A stretch of 64,000 bases of DNA from Rhizobiales bacterium IMCC20636 (GCA_016865015.1 CP018226.1:2077001-2141000); one strand, 5' to 3'. Positions 28,261 to 38,957 are shown, counted from the first letter of the stretch. The notes: generated by a model from the sequence alone, not told the origin. Numbers and translations: made by a program.

Positions 28261-29640
28261 ATGCAGGTTAATGAAACCCTGAACGAAGGCTTGAAGCGCG
28301 AATTGGACATTGTTGTCCCGGCCTCGCACATGAAGGATCGCATGGAAGCGAAACTGGTGGAACTGAAAGATCAGGTCCAGCTTAAAGGCTTCCGCAAAGG
28401 AAAAGTGCCGGTGGCGCATCTGCGCCAGATGTACGGCAAGTCCATCATGAGCGATATCCTGCAGGAAGAGCTGAACCAGTCTTCTCAGAAAGCAATTTCA
28501 GACCGGTCCGAAAAGCCTGCAATGCAGCCAAAGATCGAATTGCCTGAAGATAAGGGTGCAGCCGAGAAGATTCTCAGTGGTGATGCAGACCTTGCTTACA
28601 AGATTTCGTATGAAATCGTGCCGGTCATTGAAGATCTTGATTACAGCAAGCTGGCCATTGAGCGTCCTGTTGTGGATGTTTCAGAAGCCGAAATCGACGA
28701 ACGTCTTCAGGAAATAGGCGAAAGCAATCGGCCATATGAAACCAAAACCGGTGCCGCTGAAGACAAGGATCGCCTGACGATTGCCTATCTTGGCAAGTTG
28801 AATGGCGAACCATTTGAAGGCGGCCAGGACGATAATGCGATGCTTGTGCTTGGATCAGGCCAATTCATCCCGGGTTTTGAAGAACAGTTGATTGGCGCAA
28901 AAGCCGGTGACGAAAAAACCATTCAGGTGAAATTCCCTGACGACTATCAGGCCGAGATGCTGAAAGGCCAGGACGCTGAATTCGATGTCACTGTGCGTGA
29001 TGTTGCAGCACCCGGCGAAGTCGTGCTGGATGATGCCTTTGCAACCCGTCTGGGCCTTGAGTCGCTGGAAAAACTGCGCGAAGCAGTTCGTCAGCAGGTC
29101 GAAGGTCAGTATGGTGGTGTGACCCGTCAGAAAGTCAAACGCCAACTTCTCGACCAGCTTGACGACATGCACACATTTGAATTGCCGCCGACACTGGTCG
29201 AGCAGGAATTTGAAAATATCTGGCGTCAGGTTACTCATGATATCGAGCAACATGGCAAATCCTTCGAAGATGAAGACACGACCGAAGAAGAAGCAAAAGC
29301 TGATTACCAGAAGATTGCCGAACGCCGTGTTCGCCTTGGTCTGGTGCTTGCCGAAATCGGTGACAACAACAAGGTTCAGATTACTGATGAAGAACTGCAA
29401 CGGGCTCTGATCGAGCAAATCCGTCAGTTCCCGGGTCAGGAACAGCAGGCTTTTGATTACTACAGGAACAATCCTGATGCGATGGCCAGCCTGCGCGCGC
29501 CTTTGTTCGAAGAAAAAGTCGTTGATTACCTGCTTGAGTTGGCCACTGTGACGGATAAGACCGTGACGAAAGAAGAGCTGACAGCTGATGACGAGGACGA
29601 AGGTCATAGCCATGACCATGATCACGATCACGACCATTAA
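28261..29640 (+). CDS. tig: Trigger factor
   Basis: This ribosome-bound chaperone and peptidyl-prolyl isomerase meets nascent chains at the exit tunnel. The ribosome-binding signature is FRKGKVP near residue 45 (KGFRKGKVPVAHL). The FKBP-type domain lies at about 155-240 (DRLTIAYLGKLNGEPFEGG), and the helical arms make up the rest. The 459-residue length is usual. The tail is unusual: it ends in a His-Asp repeat (HSHDHDHDHDH), a possible metal-binding extension. It is monocistronic, with a terminator 45 bases downstream. Confidence 0.97.
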   Translation: MQVNETLNEGLKRELDIVVPASHMKDRMEAKLVELKDQVQLKGFRKGKVPVAHLRQMYGKSIMSDILQEELNQSSQKAISDRSEKPAMQPKIELPEDKGAAEKILSGDADLAYKISYEIVPVIEDLDYSKLAIERPVVDVSEAEIDERLQEIGESNRPYETKTGAAEDKDRLTIAYLGKLNGEPFEGGQDDNAMLVLGSGQFIPGFEEQLIGAKAGDEKTIQVKFPDDYQAEMLKGQDAEFDVTVRDVAAPGEVVLDDAFATRLGLESLEKLREAVRQQVEGQYGGVTRQKVKRQLLDQLDDMHTFELPPTLVEQEFENIWRQVTHDIEQHGKSFEDEDTTEEEAKADYQKIAERRVRLGLVLAEIGDNNKVQITDEELQRALIEQIRQFPGQEQQAFDYYRNNPDAMASLRAPLFEEKVVDYLLELATVTDKTVTKEELTADDEDEGHSHDHDHDHDH

Positions 29641-29684
29641 ACGCTGATTGCCTTACGGTAATTTTGATGTTTTGATCTGCATCA

Positions 29685-29713
29685 AGGCCCCGCTTATAAA
29701 GGCGGGGTCTTTT
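29685..29713 (+). terminator. Intrinsic terminator of tig
   Basis: CCCCGC and GCGGGG pair around an 8-base AT-rich loop and are followed by TCTTTT, a standard rho-independent terminator. Confidence 0.75.
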
Positions 29714-29782
29714 GCTATGGGCGTCCAAAAAAAACCGGATGCCCGGAAGCCAACGCATGTTAACCAGAAGGACGGACACATT

Positions 29783-30151
29783 ATGGGATGGATCGAAAGC
29801 ACTGTAGGTGCGACTTGTGTAGCAGCTTTGTTCACCGGTCTTCTGGCGTTGCCCGCAAATGCAGCGTCTCATGCGGAAACCGATGAGTTGAAATCTGTGC
29901 TCAGAGGCCAGGAACTGGCACTGACCAGATGCGCGGAGTGTCACGAAGTCGGGCAGGAAGGGAAGAGCACGCATCCTGAAGCTGTTCCGTTTCGTTATAT
30001 TTCCCGGCTCTATCCGGTCGAGAATCTTGCTGAGGCTTTTGCAGAGGGCATTTATGTGGGCCATCCCGATATGCCGACATTTGAATTGTCTGTAGATGAT
30101 TTGAGTGATCTGCTGAATTATCTGCTGGCTGTCCAGGAAGAAGAAGAATAA
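29783..30151 (+). CDS. Small secreted or periplasmic c-type cytochrome, one haem
   Basis: This protein of 122 residues has a signal peptide at about 1-27 (VAALFTGLLALPANA). The haem site CAECH is at 50-54, and a possible axial Met is in HPDMPTFELS. The rest fits a class I monohaem cytochrome c of about 95 mature residues. It would carry electrons in the periplasm; its partners are not shown by the context. ATG 29783 is preceded by AGAAGGA; an upstream TTG frame from 29648 crosses the tig terminator and is rejected. The C-terminus is strongly acidic (QEEEE). Confidence 0.86.
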   Translation: MGWIESTVGATCVAALFTGLLALPANAASHAETDELKSVLRGQELALTRCAECHEVGQEGKSTHPEAVPFRYISRLYPVENLAEAFAEGIYVGHPDMPTFELSVDDLSDLLNYLLAVQEEEE

Positions 30152-30445
30152 CAGTGACCCTTCTGCTGCATTCAATGGTGCTCTGAAGCGGATAACGAAC
30201 GGTCACATACTTTATCAACACTGGTGGTTTGACAGTGGCTGCTTTCCTCGAAAGCAGTGCTGTGCCACGTCTTCCAGCAGGTCAGTACCCCTACGTCGCG
30301 GTCTCCGTCTTTTCAGGATGGTTCCGCAAAACCTCGTGTGTCTTCATGTGGTTCTGTCAGGATGCCATTTCTATCAAGACTTGTGATGACAGGCGCTGGA
30401 TTTTGAAGTAGTTTAATCATGCTGTCCGGATGAGTCCGGGCCGAC

Positions 30446-30670
30446 AACGGGAGAGGGCATCTGTCTCGACCAGTCAGATATGGCTGATCAGTTGGATGCC
30501 GCCGAAGGTGAAAATGCCCATAATCTCTCAGGCAAAAGGACCGCTGTCGGAAAAGCACTCTGGAAAGTCGGACCATAAGGTCCGCGCCGAAGGTGTAAGT
30601 ATGAACGTCGACAGGCACTGATTGTCTGCAGGCGGTTGTGCAAGTCTCTCAGGCTTTAGACAGAGGGGTC
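30446..30670 (+). ncRNA. Tandem glycine riboswitch upstream of gcvT
   Basis: Two aptamers follow each other. The first begins with ACGGGAGAG, contains GCCGCCGAAGGTGAAAA and closes with CTCTCAGGCAAAAGGACCG near 30548. The second contains GCGCCGAAGGTGTAAG and closes with TCTCTCAGGCTTTAGACAGA near 30667. This is the conserved glycine riboswitch layout, and the genes downstream are the glycine cleavage system, its usual target. Glycine binding would turn on expression. The gap 30152-30445 before it probably holds the promoter, which I could not place with confidence. Confidence 0.92.
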
Positions 30671-30725
30671 GACCATTGCAGTCCTTGCAGCGGGCGATTT
30701 CTGTTATCTGTTGTCGGGAGCCAAT

Positions 30726-31802
30726 GTGAAACATACCCCTTTATATGATCTACACATAGCAGAAGGTGCCAAAATGGGCGCGTTTGCTGGCTATGATATG
30801 CCGCTGTTCTACCCTTTGGGTGTGATGAAGGAACATTTGCATACCCGTGCTTCTGCCGGCCTGTTCGATATTTCACATATGGTACATGTGGAAATTGCCG
30901 GATCTCAAGCTGCGGCCCTGATCGAGCGTCTGTGTCCCTATGCTGCCAGCGACCAGGAACTCAATTCCTCGCGCTATACGTTTTTCCTGAATGATCAAGC
31001 CGGTATTATTGATGATCTGATCATCACGCGGTTAGCAGATCTGCGATACCTCATTGTTGCCAATGCGGGTTGTGCAGAGAAGGATGTGGCTCATATCAAG
31101 GCGAATGCTGCTTCTTTTGATGTATCCGTCACAGTGATTCCGCGCGGTTTTCTGGCGCTGCAGGGCCCGGAAGCTGAAGCTGTTCTGTCAAGCCACGGCT
31201 TTTTTGTTGCCGAGATAGATTTCATGACGGGTGTCGAGCCAAAGCCGGGCTGGTTCCTGTCACGCAGCGGCTATACTGGCGAAGATGGTTTCGAGATCGC
31301 AATGCCCGAGTTGGATTGTGAGTCGTTTGCCCGTGCTCTTTTGAGTGATGAGCGCGTTGTCCTTGTGGGGCTTGGCGCGCGCGACAGCTTGCGGCTGGAA
31401 GCCGGTCTCTCTCTTTATGGTCAGGACCTGTCCGATAGCATCACCCCACATGAAGCTGGCCTTATCTGGGCTGTTCCCAAGGAATTGCGCACTGGCGGAT
31501 CATTTATTGGTGCCGAAGCGCTGTCTGAAAAGATTGCGGCGGGGCGCATGCGCATGCGGGTCGGCCTTGTGCCCGAGGGGCGTATGCCGGTCCGCGCTGG
31601 CGCCCTCTTGCTGGATGAATCCGGCGCCGAAATCGGCGCTGTGACATCGGGTGGATACGGGCCGTCCATTGAAAGCGGTGTGGCATTGGGACTGATTTCA
31701 GTTTTGGCCGCCGAAGGGCTGATATTTGCCGATGTTCGTGGCAAGAAAATTCCCATGCAAAGGGCCAAGCTGCCTTTTGTCCCCCATCAGTACAAACGAT
31801 AA
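30726..31802 (+). CDS. gcvT: Glycine cleavage system T protein (aminomethyltransferase)
   Basis: This enzyme moves the methylene carbon from the H-protein-bound intermediate to tetrahydrofolate, releasing ammonia. [25 protein letters not shown], quoted in part as [14 protein letters not shown], and [13 protein letters not shown] are family segments, as is the residue pattern around the catalytic Asp. The length of about 358 is normal. I prefer GTG 30726, which lies 5 bases after GGGAG, to TTG 30711. It begins about 55 bases after the riboswitch and is followed by gcvH after 26 bases. Confidence 0.96.
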   Translation: MKHTPLYDLHIAEGAKMGAFAGYDMPLFYPLGVMKEHLHTRASAGLFDISHMVHVEIAGSQAAALIERLCPYAASDQELNSSRYTFFLNDQAGIIDDLIITRLADLRYLIVANAGCAEKDVAHIKANAASFDVSVTVIPRGFLALQGPEAEAVLSSHGFFVAEIDFMTGVEPKPGWFLSRSGYTGEDGFEIAMPELDCESFARALLSDERVVLVGLGARDSLRLEAGLSLYGQDLSDSITPHEAGLIWAVPKELRTGGSFIGAEALSEKIAAGRMRMRVGLVPEGRMPVRAGALLLDESGAEIGAVTSGGYGPSIESGVALGLISVLAAEGLIFADVRGKKIPMQRAKLPFVPHQYKR

Positions 31803-31828
31803 ATTCAAGTGACAAAGGACGATCACTC

Positions 31829-32197
31829 ATGAGCACCACTTATTACACTGACGAGCATGAATGGCTGCGGGTCGACGGCGACATCGCGACCGTTGGCATT
31901 ACAAATTATGCGCAGGAACAATTGGGAGACCTTGTGTTTGTCGATCTGCCAACAGTTGGAGCCAATGTGGAACAAGGCGATGACGTGGTTGTGGTGGAAT
32001 CCGTGAAAGCTGCCTCTGATGTCTATGCGCCTGCGTCAGGTGAGGTGCTTGAGGTGAATGAAGCTCTTGCCAATGAGCCTGCTCTGGTCAATTCCGATGC
32101 GGAAGCGGCAGGCTGGCTTTATAAAATGAAGCTCTCCAAGCCAGCAGAACTGGACAAACTTCTGGATCTGGCAAGCTACACCGCCCAGATTTCCTGA
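31829..32197 (+). CDS. gcvH: Glycine cleavage system H protein
   Basis: This is the lipoyl-carrying shuttle of the glycine cleavage complex. The lipoylated lysine is K60 in [29 protein letters not shown] at the N-terminus is the H-protein signature. The 122-residue length is typical. The gene lies between gcvT and gcvP in one operon. Confidence 0.98.
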   Translation: MSTTYYTDEHEWLRVDGDIATVGITNYAQEQLGDLVFVDLPTVGANVEQGDDVVVVESVKAASDVYAPASGEVLEVNEALANEPALVNSDAEAAGWLYKMKLSKPAELDKLLDLASYTAQIS

Positions 32198-32234
32198 CTC
32201 CTTTCGATCATCAGCGCCTCCCGGAGACTTCCCA

Positions 32235-35033
32235 ATGACAGACAGCCCGTTTCTCGCACGCCATATCGGACCTGGTGTCCAGGATCAAAGATCAATGCTC
32301 AACACTTTGGGTATGACGTCTCTGGATGCGCTGATCACGCAAACTGTGCCCAGCAAAATCCGGATGGATGGTATGCTGGATATTCCAGATGGCATTGGTG
32401 AGGAAGCGGCGCTTGCAGAACTGTTTGGCAAGATGGATCGCAATATTGTTGCGAAAGCCATGATCGGGCAGGGTTATCATGGCACGTATGTGCCTCCGGT
32501 GATCCAGAGAAATCTGCTGGAAAACCCCGGTTGGTACACTTCCTATACGCCCTATCAGCCCGAAATATCTCAGGGCCGCCTTGAAATGCTGTTTCATTTT
32601 CAAACGCTTGTGGCAGAACTGACGGGATTGCCCATTGCCAATGCATCGCTTCTGGATGAAGCGACTGCAGTGGCAGAAGCTGCCGGTATCGCGTTCCGGC
32701 ATCACAGGCAGAAGCGGCACCGCATTGTCATTGGCAGCAAATTGCATCCGCAAACCCTTGATGTGTTGAACACCCGGGCTGCAACCATCGGGTTCAGTAT
32801 TGATGAGGACGCAATTGATTCGGACGTCGCGGCCGTCATTCTGCAACTTCCTGATACCGAAGGTGCGTTGAAAGACCCGGAGGGCATTGTCGCATCTGCC
32901 AAGGCGGCCGGTGCGCTTGTGATCGTATCAGCCGATCCGTTGTCTCTGGTGTTGCTGCAACCGCCGGGGCAGTGGGGTGCTGATATTTGTGTCGGTGCGA
33001 TGCAACGTTTCGGCGTGCCGCTCGGTAATGGTGGGCCACATGCCGCCTATATGGCGGCAACGGCTGCCTTGACCCGCCTTGTGCCTGGGCGTCTGATCGG
33101 TGAGTCGATTGATTCCCATGGGCGTCCCGCCTACCGTCTGGCGTTGCAAACACGGGAGCAGCATATTCGACGTGAAAAGGCGACTTCCAATATCTGTACT
33201 GCACAAGCGCTGCTGGCCAATATGGCTGCTGCCTATGCCATATGGCATGGTCCGGATGGCCTGGCCGCAATTGCCAGGCGGGTTCACGCGCTGGCGAACC
33301 GTCTGGCCGTGTCACTGCGGCAGGCGGGATTCACGACTGTGGCCAGTCACTATTTTGATACGGTGACAGTCAGTTCTACCACCAGGGCACAGGCTTTGTG
33401 TGATGAAGCGGAAGCACGCGGCTATCTGCTGCGGAAAATCAATTCCGATACGGTCTCGATTGCGTTTGATGAAACCTCATCTGAAGCTGATCTGGAGGCC
33501 ATTTGCGGCCTGTTCGATATCAAGCTCGAGATGGCCGAAGACAGCGCTTTGACGGATTTGCGGGACCATTCGAAATTCCTGTCACAAGATATTTTTCATG
33601 CCTGCCGGTCTGAAACCGAGATGATGCGGTTGTTGCGCAAACTGATGGACAAGGATCTGGCGCTTGACCGTGCCATGATACCTCTCGGCTCCTGCACCAT
33701 GAAACTGAATGCAGCCGCGGAAATGATGCCGGTGAGCTGGGCAAAAACAGGAATGATTCATCCATTCTCTCCGCCATCTCACCGCAAGGGCTATGCGACC
33801 ATGATTGATGATCTGGATCGCTGGCTGTCGGAAATCACGGGATTTGCAAAGGTCAGCCTGCAACCCAATGCGGGCAGCCAGGGTGAATATGCGGGGTTGC
33901 TGGCCATTCGTGGCTTTCACGAGGCCAATGGACAGGGGCACCGTAACATCTGTCTGATCCCGTCATCCGCCCATGGAACCAATCCGGCATCTGCCCAGAT
34001 GGCAGGCTACAGTGTGATCGTGGTGCGTTGTAATGATGAAGGTGATGTGGATCTTGCGGATCTGACCGCAAAGGCCGAGCAGCATTCTGACAATCTGGCA
34101 GCCCTGATGATCACTTATCCCTCCACTCATGGCGTTTTTGAAGCCGAGATCAGGGAGATCTGCGCAAAGGTTCATGAGCATGGTGGTCAGGTTTATCTGG
34201 ATGGTGCCAATCTGAATGCTCTGGTGGGGCTGGCGAGACCTGGAGATCTGGGGGCGGATGTTTGCCACATGAACCTGCATAAGACGTTCTGTATTCCCCA
34301 TGGTGGCGGCGGACCAGGCGTGGGACCCATTGGCGTTGCAAGGCACCTTGTTCCGTATTTGCCAGGCCATGTGGCGCTGGGATCAAAAGGTGCAGTCTCC
34401 GCAGCTCCGGAAGGCTCGGCATCAATTTTGCCGATTTCCTGGATGTATATTCGCATGTTGGGCGGGAATGGTCTGAAAACCGCCAGTGAGATTGCCATTT
34501 TGAATGCCAATTACATCGCTGAACGGCTCAAGGATCATTACAAGATCCTGTTTACCGGCAAGAACAACCGGGTTGCGCATGAGTGCATCATTGATGTGCG
34601 TCCGTTGAAAGACAGTGCCGGCGTAACTGTTGATGACATTGCCAAGCGTCTGATTGATTACGGTTTCCACGCACCGACCATGTCATGGCCGGTGGCCGGA
34701 ACGTTGATGGTTGAGCCGACTGAATCAGAACCCTTGTCGGAGATTGACCGTTTTGTGGATGCCATGATTGCCATTCGCGCAGAGGCTTCTGCCATTGAGC
34801 AGGGTGAATGGCCTCAGGATGACAATCCGCTCCACAACGCGCCGCATACCGCGCAGGAAGTGACAGCAGATGATTGGAGCCATCCGTATAGCCGGAAAAT
34901 CGCTGCCTATCCAAAGGGTGTCGATACTGGCTCGAAATACTGGATGCCTGTTTCCCGGGTCGACAATGTTCATGGTGACAGAAATCTTGTCTGTACCTGT
35001 CCGCCAATGGAAGATTATGCGATAGGCGCTTAG
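32235..35033 (+). CDS. gcvP: Glycine dehydrogenase (decarboxylating), P protein
   Basis: This PLP enzyme decarboxylates glycine and passes the aminomethyl group to the GcvH lipoyl arm. It is the single-chain form of 932 residues, fusing the two halves found separately in some bacteria. PLP would bind K683 in [26 protein letters not shown] at the start and [18 protein letters not shown] are family segments. It ends the riboswitch-controlled gcvTHP operon. Confidence 0.98.
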   Translation: MTDSPFLARHIGPGVQDQRSMLNTLGMTSLDALITQTVPSKIRMDGMLDIPDGIGEEAALAELFGKMDRNIVAKAMIGQGYHGTYVPPVIQRNLLENPGWYTSYTPYQPEISQGRLEMLFHFQTLVAELTGLPIANASLLDEATAVAEAAGIAFRHHRQKRHRIVIGSKLHPQTLDVLNTRAATIGFSIDEDAIDSDVAAVILQLPDTEGALKDPEGIVASAKAAGALVIVSADPLSLVLLQPPGQWGADICVGAMQRFGVPLGNGGPHAAYMAATAALTRLVPGRLIGESIDSHGRPAYRLALQTREQHIRREKATSNICTAQALLANMAAAYAIWHGPDGLAAIARRVHALANRLAVSLRQAGFTTVASHYFDTVTVSSTTRAQALCDEAEARGYLLRKINSDTVSIAFDETSSEADLEAICGLFDIKLEMAEDSALTDLRDHSKFLSQDIFHACRSETEMMRLLRKLMDKDLALDRAMIPLGSCTMKLNAAAEMMPVSWAKTGMIHPFSPPSHRKGYATMIDDLDRWLSEITGFAKVSLQPNAGSQGEYAGLLAIRGFHEANGQGHRNICLIPSSAHGTNPASAQMAGYSVIVVRCNDEGDVDLADLTAKAEQHSDNLAALMITYPSTHGVFEAEIREICAKVHEHGGQVYLDGANLNALVGLARPGDLGADVCHMNLHKTFCIPHGGGGPGVGPIGVARHLVPYLPGHVALGSKGAVSAAPEGSASILPISWMYIRMLGGNGLKTASEIAILNANYIAERLKDHYKILFTGKNNRVAHECIIDVRPLKDSAGVTVDDIAKRLIDYGFHAPTMSWPVAGTLMVEPTESEPLSEIDRFVDAMIAIRAEASAIEQGEWPQDDNPLHNAPHTAQEVTADDWSHPYSRKIAAYPKGVDTGSKYWMPVSRVDNVHGDRNLVCTCPPMEDYAIGA

Positions 35034-35044
35034 ATTCTGCAGCC

Positions 35045-35070
35045 GGAGGCGTAGCCCAAGGTTCGCCTCC
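35045..35070 (+). terminator. Hairpin after gcvP
   Basis: GGAGGCG (35045-35051) and CGCCTCC (35064-35070) form a 7-base GC-rich stem 12 bases after the gcvP stop. No T-run follows, so termination may be partial and the permease gene downstream may be read through. Confidence 0.45.
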
Positions 35071-35121
35071 TGTGTGGTCTATGTCTCTGGTCGCTCATCG
35101 GAAATCTGGCGGGGAAATGGC

Positions 35122-35874
35122 ATGAATGCAGTTGTCGGCAACCTAAGCCTGGTGATGCTTGTCTATTGTTGTGCAGCTGTATTTATTGCCGGTTTGATCC
35201 GTGGATATTGCGGATTTGGGTTCTCGGCGCTTGTCGTTGCCAGCCTGACACTGGTGCTGCCGCCGGTTGAGGTCATTCCATTTGTATTCATGCTGGAGAT
35301 TGCCGCCAGTGTCGGGATGCTGCCGTCAGTGTGGCGCTCGGTGGATCGACGGCTTCTGGGCTGGTTGTTGGCCGGGTATGTGATTGGCGCTCCATTGGGC
35401 CTCTATGCGCTGATTCAGGTGGACCAGGCAGTCGTAAGGATTACCATTTCCGTTATAATTCTGGTCTTGAGTCTGGCGTTGCTGCGCGGCTTTGTGTTTC
35501 GTGCGGCGAATTATGCCACCTCAATTTTCACAACCGGAATTGTGGCTGGTGCCGTGAACGGAGTGAGCGCCGTGGGTGGTTTGCCAGTGGTTTTGCTGAT
35601 GTTGGCAAACAGTGCTTCTGCAGCCGTGACCCGCGCTTCCATTGTTGTATTTTTGATGCTTGGCAATATTTATGCAACAGCATTTACGTTCGGCTCGGGG
35701 ATCATCACGGCTGATGTGATGATCCGGTTTGCAATCTTTCTGGTTCCCATGGCTCTGGGCGTGCTGTTTGGCAGCCGTCACTTTGTGCGCTCCAGCCCTG
35801 AATCGTTCAAGGTTCTGGCGTTGTGGCTGCTTATTGGTCTGGCTTCGCTGGGATTGCTTCGGCTGGCATTTTGA
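35122..35874 (+). CDS. TSUP-family (TauE/SafE) membrane permease
   Basis: This is an integral membrane protein of 250 residues with about eight hydrophobic segments in two similar halves. The motif GLIRGYCGFGFSALVVASL after the first segment and VNGVSAVGGLPVVLLML in the second half are the family repeats. TSUP proteins move sulfonates, sulfite or organic anions; the substrate here is unknown. ATG 35122 has GGGGA 6 bases upstream and is preferred to 35074. It follows gcvP by 88 bases and ends 16 bases from the convergent YaiI-family gene. Confidence 0.85.
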   Translation: MNAVVGNLSLVMLVYCCAAVFIAGLIRGYCGFGFSALVVASLTLVLPPVEVIPFVFMLEIAASVGMLPSVWRSVDRRLLGWLLAGYVIGAPLGLYALIQVDQAVVRITISVIILVLSLALLRGFVFRAANYATSIFTTGIVAGAVNGVSAVGGLPVVLLMLANSASAAVTRASIVVFLMLGNIYATAFTFGSGIITADVMIRFAIFLVPMALGVLFGSRHFVRSSPESFKVLALWLLIGLASLGLLRLAF

Positions 35875-35890
35875 GGGTGGAAAATCCGGC

Positions 35891-36346
35891 CTATTGGTTT
35901 TTTTTCAACCGCACCAGAGCTTGATCCAGTGCAGACAGAAATCTGGACCGATCGGCTTTCGAAAATGGTGGCGGACCACCCGTGATATCTCCTGTGGACC
36001 GTAGCCCCTCCATCAACGCACGCGTGGCCACTGCGCTGCCAATCGAATTTTCGGTGAACGGCTTGCCACTGGGGCTTATGACAATGGCGTTTGCGTTGAG
36101 ACATCGCTCTGCCAGCAAGATGTCCGCGGTTATCACCACGCAATCTCCATTTGCCTGCTCTGCAATGTAATCATCCGCCACATCGGGTCCGGCGCTGACG
36201 ATCTTGCGGGTGACCAGTGGATGATCCGGTATGCGCATGTAACTGTTGCTGACGACCCAAACCGGCACGTCATAACGAAATGCGACCTTGTAAATCTCAT
36301 CCTTGACCGGGCAAGCATCGGCATCAATGTAGACATTTATAGCCAT
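35891..36346 (-). CDS. YaiI/YqxD-family protein (DUF188)
   Basis: This is a 151-residue cytoplasmic protein of the DUF188 family, which has a PIN-like fold and whose biochemical role is not settled. INVYIDADACPVKDEIYKVA, GPDVADDYIAEQ and VITADILLAERCL with the conserved acidic residues are diagnostic. The start at 36346 gives the family length. A start at 36400, which has an AGGTCAG site, would add 18 residues and cannot be excluded. Confidence 0.9.
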   Translation of the reverse strand: MAINVYIDADACPVKDEIYKVAFRYDVPVWVVSNSYMRIPDHPLVTRKIVSAGPDVADDYIAEQANGDCVVITADILLAERCLNANAIVISPSGKPFTENSIGSAVATRALMEGLRSTGDITGGPPPFSKADRSRFLSALDQALVRLKKNQ

Positions 36347-36524
36347 GAGATTTCGCAGCTTTCCTTTTCTGTGGATATCTTCAAACCAGATCGGGTTCAT
36401 TTCTGACCTGATTTGAGGAATCGACTGAAACCCTAAGCATATCGGAGAGGTTTTTCAATTTTTACATATAAATTCAATGTTTTGTTGACGATATTGATTG
36501 GTCTGAATTTAAGAAGTTGTTGTC

Positions 36525-38792
36525 ATGGTCCACCAACGTTTTAGGTGGATGATGAAGCTCAGAAGAATCAAAACTTTCGCGGCGATCGCACTGTCGATCA
36601 TCTGCTTCCTGTTCATGGCCAGGTTGCTCATCAACTATTCTCTTGATTCTCTGCTGACAAAGCAGGCGAGCGCTATTGGGCGTGACTGGTCACATTATCT
36701 GGATCACAGGCTGGGTGACAGGCTGCCCTCCTTGTCGGGAGAAGAGCATGCTGCGACTGTCTCGAATGAGAACCTTGGCGTTGTCGTGGATGCTGTCTCT
36801 GACCTGTTTGGTGTCGGACAAATCCTGCAGATTGACTTCATTGATTCTGACTGCGGTTGCGTTGCCTCCTTTGCCAATCCATCATATTTTCACCATCAGG
36901 CATCTCACAATATGGATGCCAGTTTGCGCGCAAATGAAGACCTTGTAGATGCCGTACCATATGAGAACCATCACAAGGTCGAGATTGATCACAGTGGTCA
37001 TATACATGCCGAAGGTGCTGACAGCCGTCTTATGGGTGAATTTCACACCAATCCGACAGATGTGAATTATGTGCTGACGCATGTCAGCTATGGGGGCCTC
37101 AACGACACGAAATCGCCCGGCGTAGCTGCTGGTTTTTTGCCTATTGATAGCCAGCGAGCGGATACGGCCGGGAAACCGGATGTGCGCTCGATCACGTTCC
37201 CACCAGACGCTTCCAAAACTTCGACTTATTTGGTCGCGGAAGTCTATCATCGCCTGGTGCGCGGTGACGACACAGAGATCGTTTCGAGGATGGTCGTGGA
37301 TATGTCGGAAATCTCCACGCGCAACCGAACCATCGGGTATTTTGGCGGCGGGACTATTCTGGTTTTGCTGCTACTTGCCTTTGGTTACCCGACCGCACGG
37401 CATTTTGAGAATTTACGTGCCAGGCGCGAGTCCGATACAAAGGCCCATTTTCTGGCACATCATGATGGGCTGACGGGTCTGTCGAACCGCAATGCATTTC
37501 AGGAAAATGTTCCCAAGCGGATGGAGCAAGCCATTGCTGATGGTCATGTCGGCGTTCTGTGTCTGCTTGATGTCGATAATTTCAAGAGGATCAATGACTT
37601 TTATGGACATCATGTTGGTGACCAGGTCCTGCAGAAAGTAGCAGACATGCTGACAGACCAGGTTCCTGAAGGCAGCATGGTTGCACGTTTGGGTGGTGAT
37701 GAGCTTGCGATTGTATTGTTTCATGACGCATCAGCGGAGAGCATGGATTTCAATGAAGTTGCCTTTTCCTCTTCCTTTCCAGTGGATATGGAAGGCAGCG
37801 AAGAATCGTTTGATGTTTCTTTTAGTATCGGAGTTTCACGCTTCCCACGGGACGGCACCGAGTTATCCGATCTGATGCGCAATGCGGATCTTGCTCTTTA
37901 TGAGGCAAAGAAAAACGGCAAGGCGATGGCGCGTGAATATCTGCCTGAGATGAAAATCGGCATTGAGAAGAGACAAATGCTCTTCAACGAATTTAGGGCC
38001 GGTCTGAAATCTTCACAGATCGTGCCATTTTATCAGCCAGTCATCTGCACGCGTACCGGTCGTGTCGCCGGGGTTGAAGCCCTTGTTCGATGGCAGCATC
38101 CGCAAAAGGGGCTCATTTCTGCTGCTGATTTTTCAGAGGTCTTCGAGGATCGCGAGATCAGCGAATTGATCGGCTGCCAGATGATCGAAAAGGTCACCCA
38201 GAACATGGCTCGCTGGAAAGAAACTAATGTGCCGTTTGAACGGGTTGGTTTCAATGTGAATGCGGCCAATCTCCTGCGTGAGGGCTTTGTGCTCGAAATC
38301 ATAAGCGCACTGACAAAAAATCAATTGTCACCCAGGGAACTGGCGATCGAAGTAACAGAAAAGAGTATTTTTGGCACAAACTCTGAAGCGCTGTTCGACA
38401 AGCTTCATGAACTTCGCAGAATGGGATGCGAAGTGGTTCTTGATGATTTTGGCACGGGTTATTCGTCCATCACACATTTGAAGGAATTGCCTTACACATT
38501 TCTGAAAATTGCGCGAACATTCATCAGCAACATCGCTGACGACCCGGAAGATCAGGCGATCGTCAGCTCACTGATTGAACTTGGGAAGTCGCTCGATTAT
38601 CAAATGGTGGCTGAGGGTGTGGAAACCTATGAGCAATATGAAAAGGTTCGGGAACTCGGATTTCATCTGTCTCAGGGATATTATTATTCCGAGCCGGTAT
38701 CAGCTGAGCATCTTCCCTCGGTGATTGACGCAATAAGGGCTCGGTCTTTCAGGATATTTGGACCACAGGAATATCAAGAGGACGTTGCTTAA
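36525..38792 (+). CDS. Membrane GGDEF-EAL protein with His-rich periplasmic sensor region
   Basis: This is a 755-residue cyclic di-GMP enzyme. A membrane segment at about 17-38 and another at about 268-290 enclose a periplasmic domain of about 230 residues. That domain has clustered His and Cys (DCGC near 108; YFHHQASHN near 121; ENHHKVEIDHSGHIHAEG near 147-164). The GGDEF domain has GGDEL at 390-394; the EAL domain has EAL at 518-520. DDFGTGYSS, EGVET and QGYYYSEP are intact, while KID is KIA, keeping the catalytic Lys. Both activities are possible, with the phosphodiesterase the safer call. ATG 36525 is used; 36552 is an alternative. Confidence 0.92.
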   Translation: MVHQRFRWMMKLRRIKTFAAIALSIICFLFMARLLINYSLDSLLTKQASAIGRDWSHYLDHRLGDRLPSLSGEEHAATVSNENLGVVVDAVSDLFGVGQILQIDFIDSDCGCVASFANPSYFHHQASHNMDASLRANEDLVDAVPYENHHKVEIDHSGHIHAEGADSRLMGEFHTNPTDVNYVLTHVSYGGLNDTKSPGVAAGFLPIDSQRADTAGKPDVRSITFPPDASKTSTYLVAEVYHRLVRGDDTEIVSRMVVDMSEISTRNRTIGYFGGGTILVLLLLAFGYPTARHFENLRARRESDTKAHFLAHHDGLTGLSNRNAFQENVPKRMEQAIADGHVGVLCLLDVDNFKRINDFYGHHVGDQVLQKVADMLTDQVPEGSMVARLGGDELAIVLFHDASAESMDFNEVAFSSSFPVDMEGSEESFDVSFSIGVSRFPRDGTELSDLMRNADLALYEAKKNGKAMAREYLPEMKIGIEKRQMLFNEFRAGLKSSQIVPFYQPVICTRTGRVAGVEALVRWQHPQKGLISAADFSEVFEDREISELIGCQMIEKVTQNMARWKETNVPFERVGFNVNAANLLREGFVLEIISALTKNQLSPRELAIEVTEKSIFGTNSEALFDKLHELRRMGCEVVLDDFGTGYSSITHLKELPYTFLKIARTFISNIADDPEDQAIVSSLIELGKSLDYQMVAEGVETYEQYEKVRELGFHLSQGYYYSEPVSAEHLPSVIDAIRARSFRIFGPQEYQEDVA

Positions 38793-38957
38793 AATCCAAT
38801 TTCTTTCCATTTCTGATGTTTTTTCTTATTTTTTCACTGTTCCTGAATATTATCCATTTTTTTGTTCGAGATACGTTTTTTACAACGATGTTACGTAAAG
38901 TAATTTTTAGCTTGTAACGTTTCAAAATATTGCCCGCCTGTTTAAAGATGGCATCGT

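Noticed and set aside
29585-29640. His-Asp repeat at the end of tig considered as a cloned affinity tag or a frameshift artefact
   Set aside because: It is in frame with the natural stop, is followed by a native terminator, and alternates Asp with His, unlike a tag.
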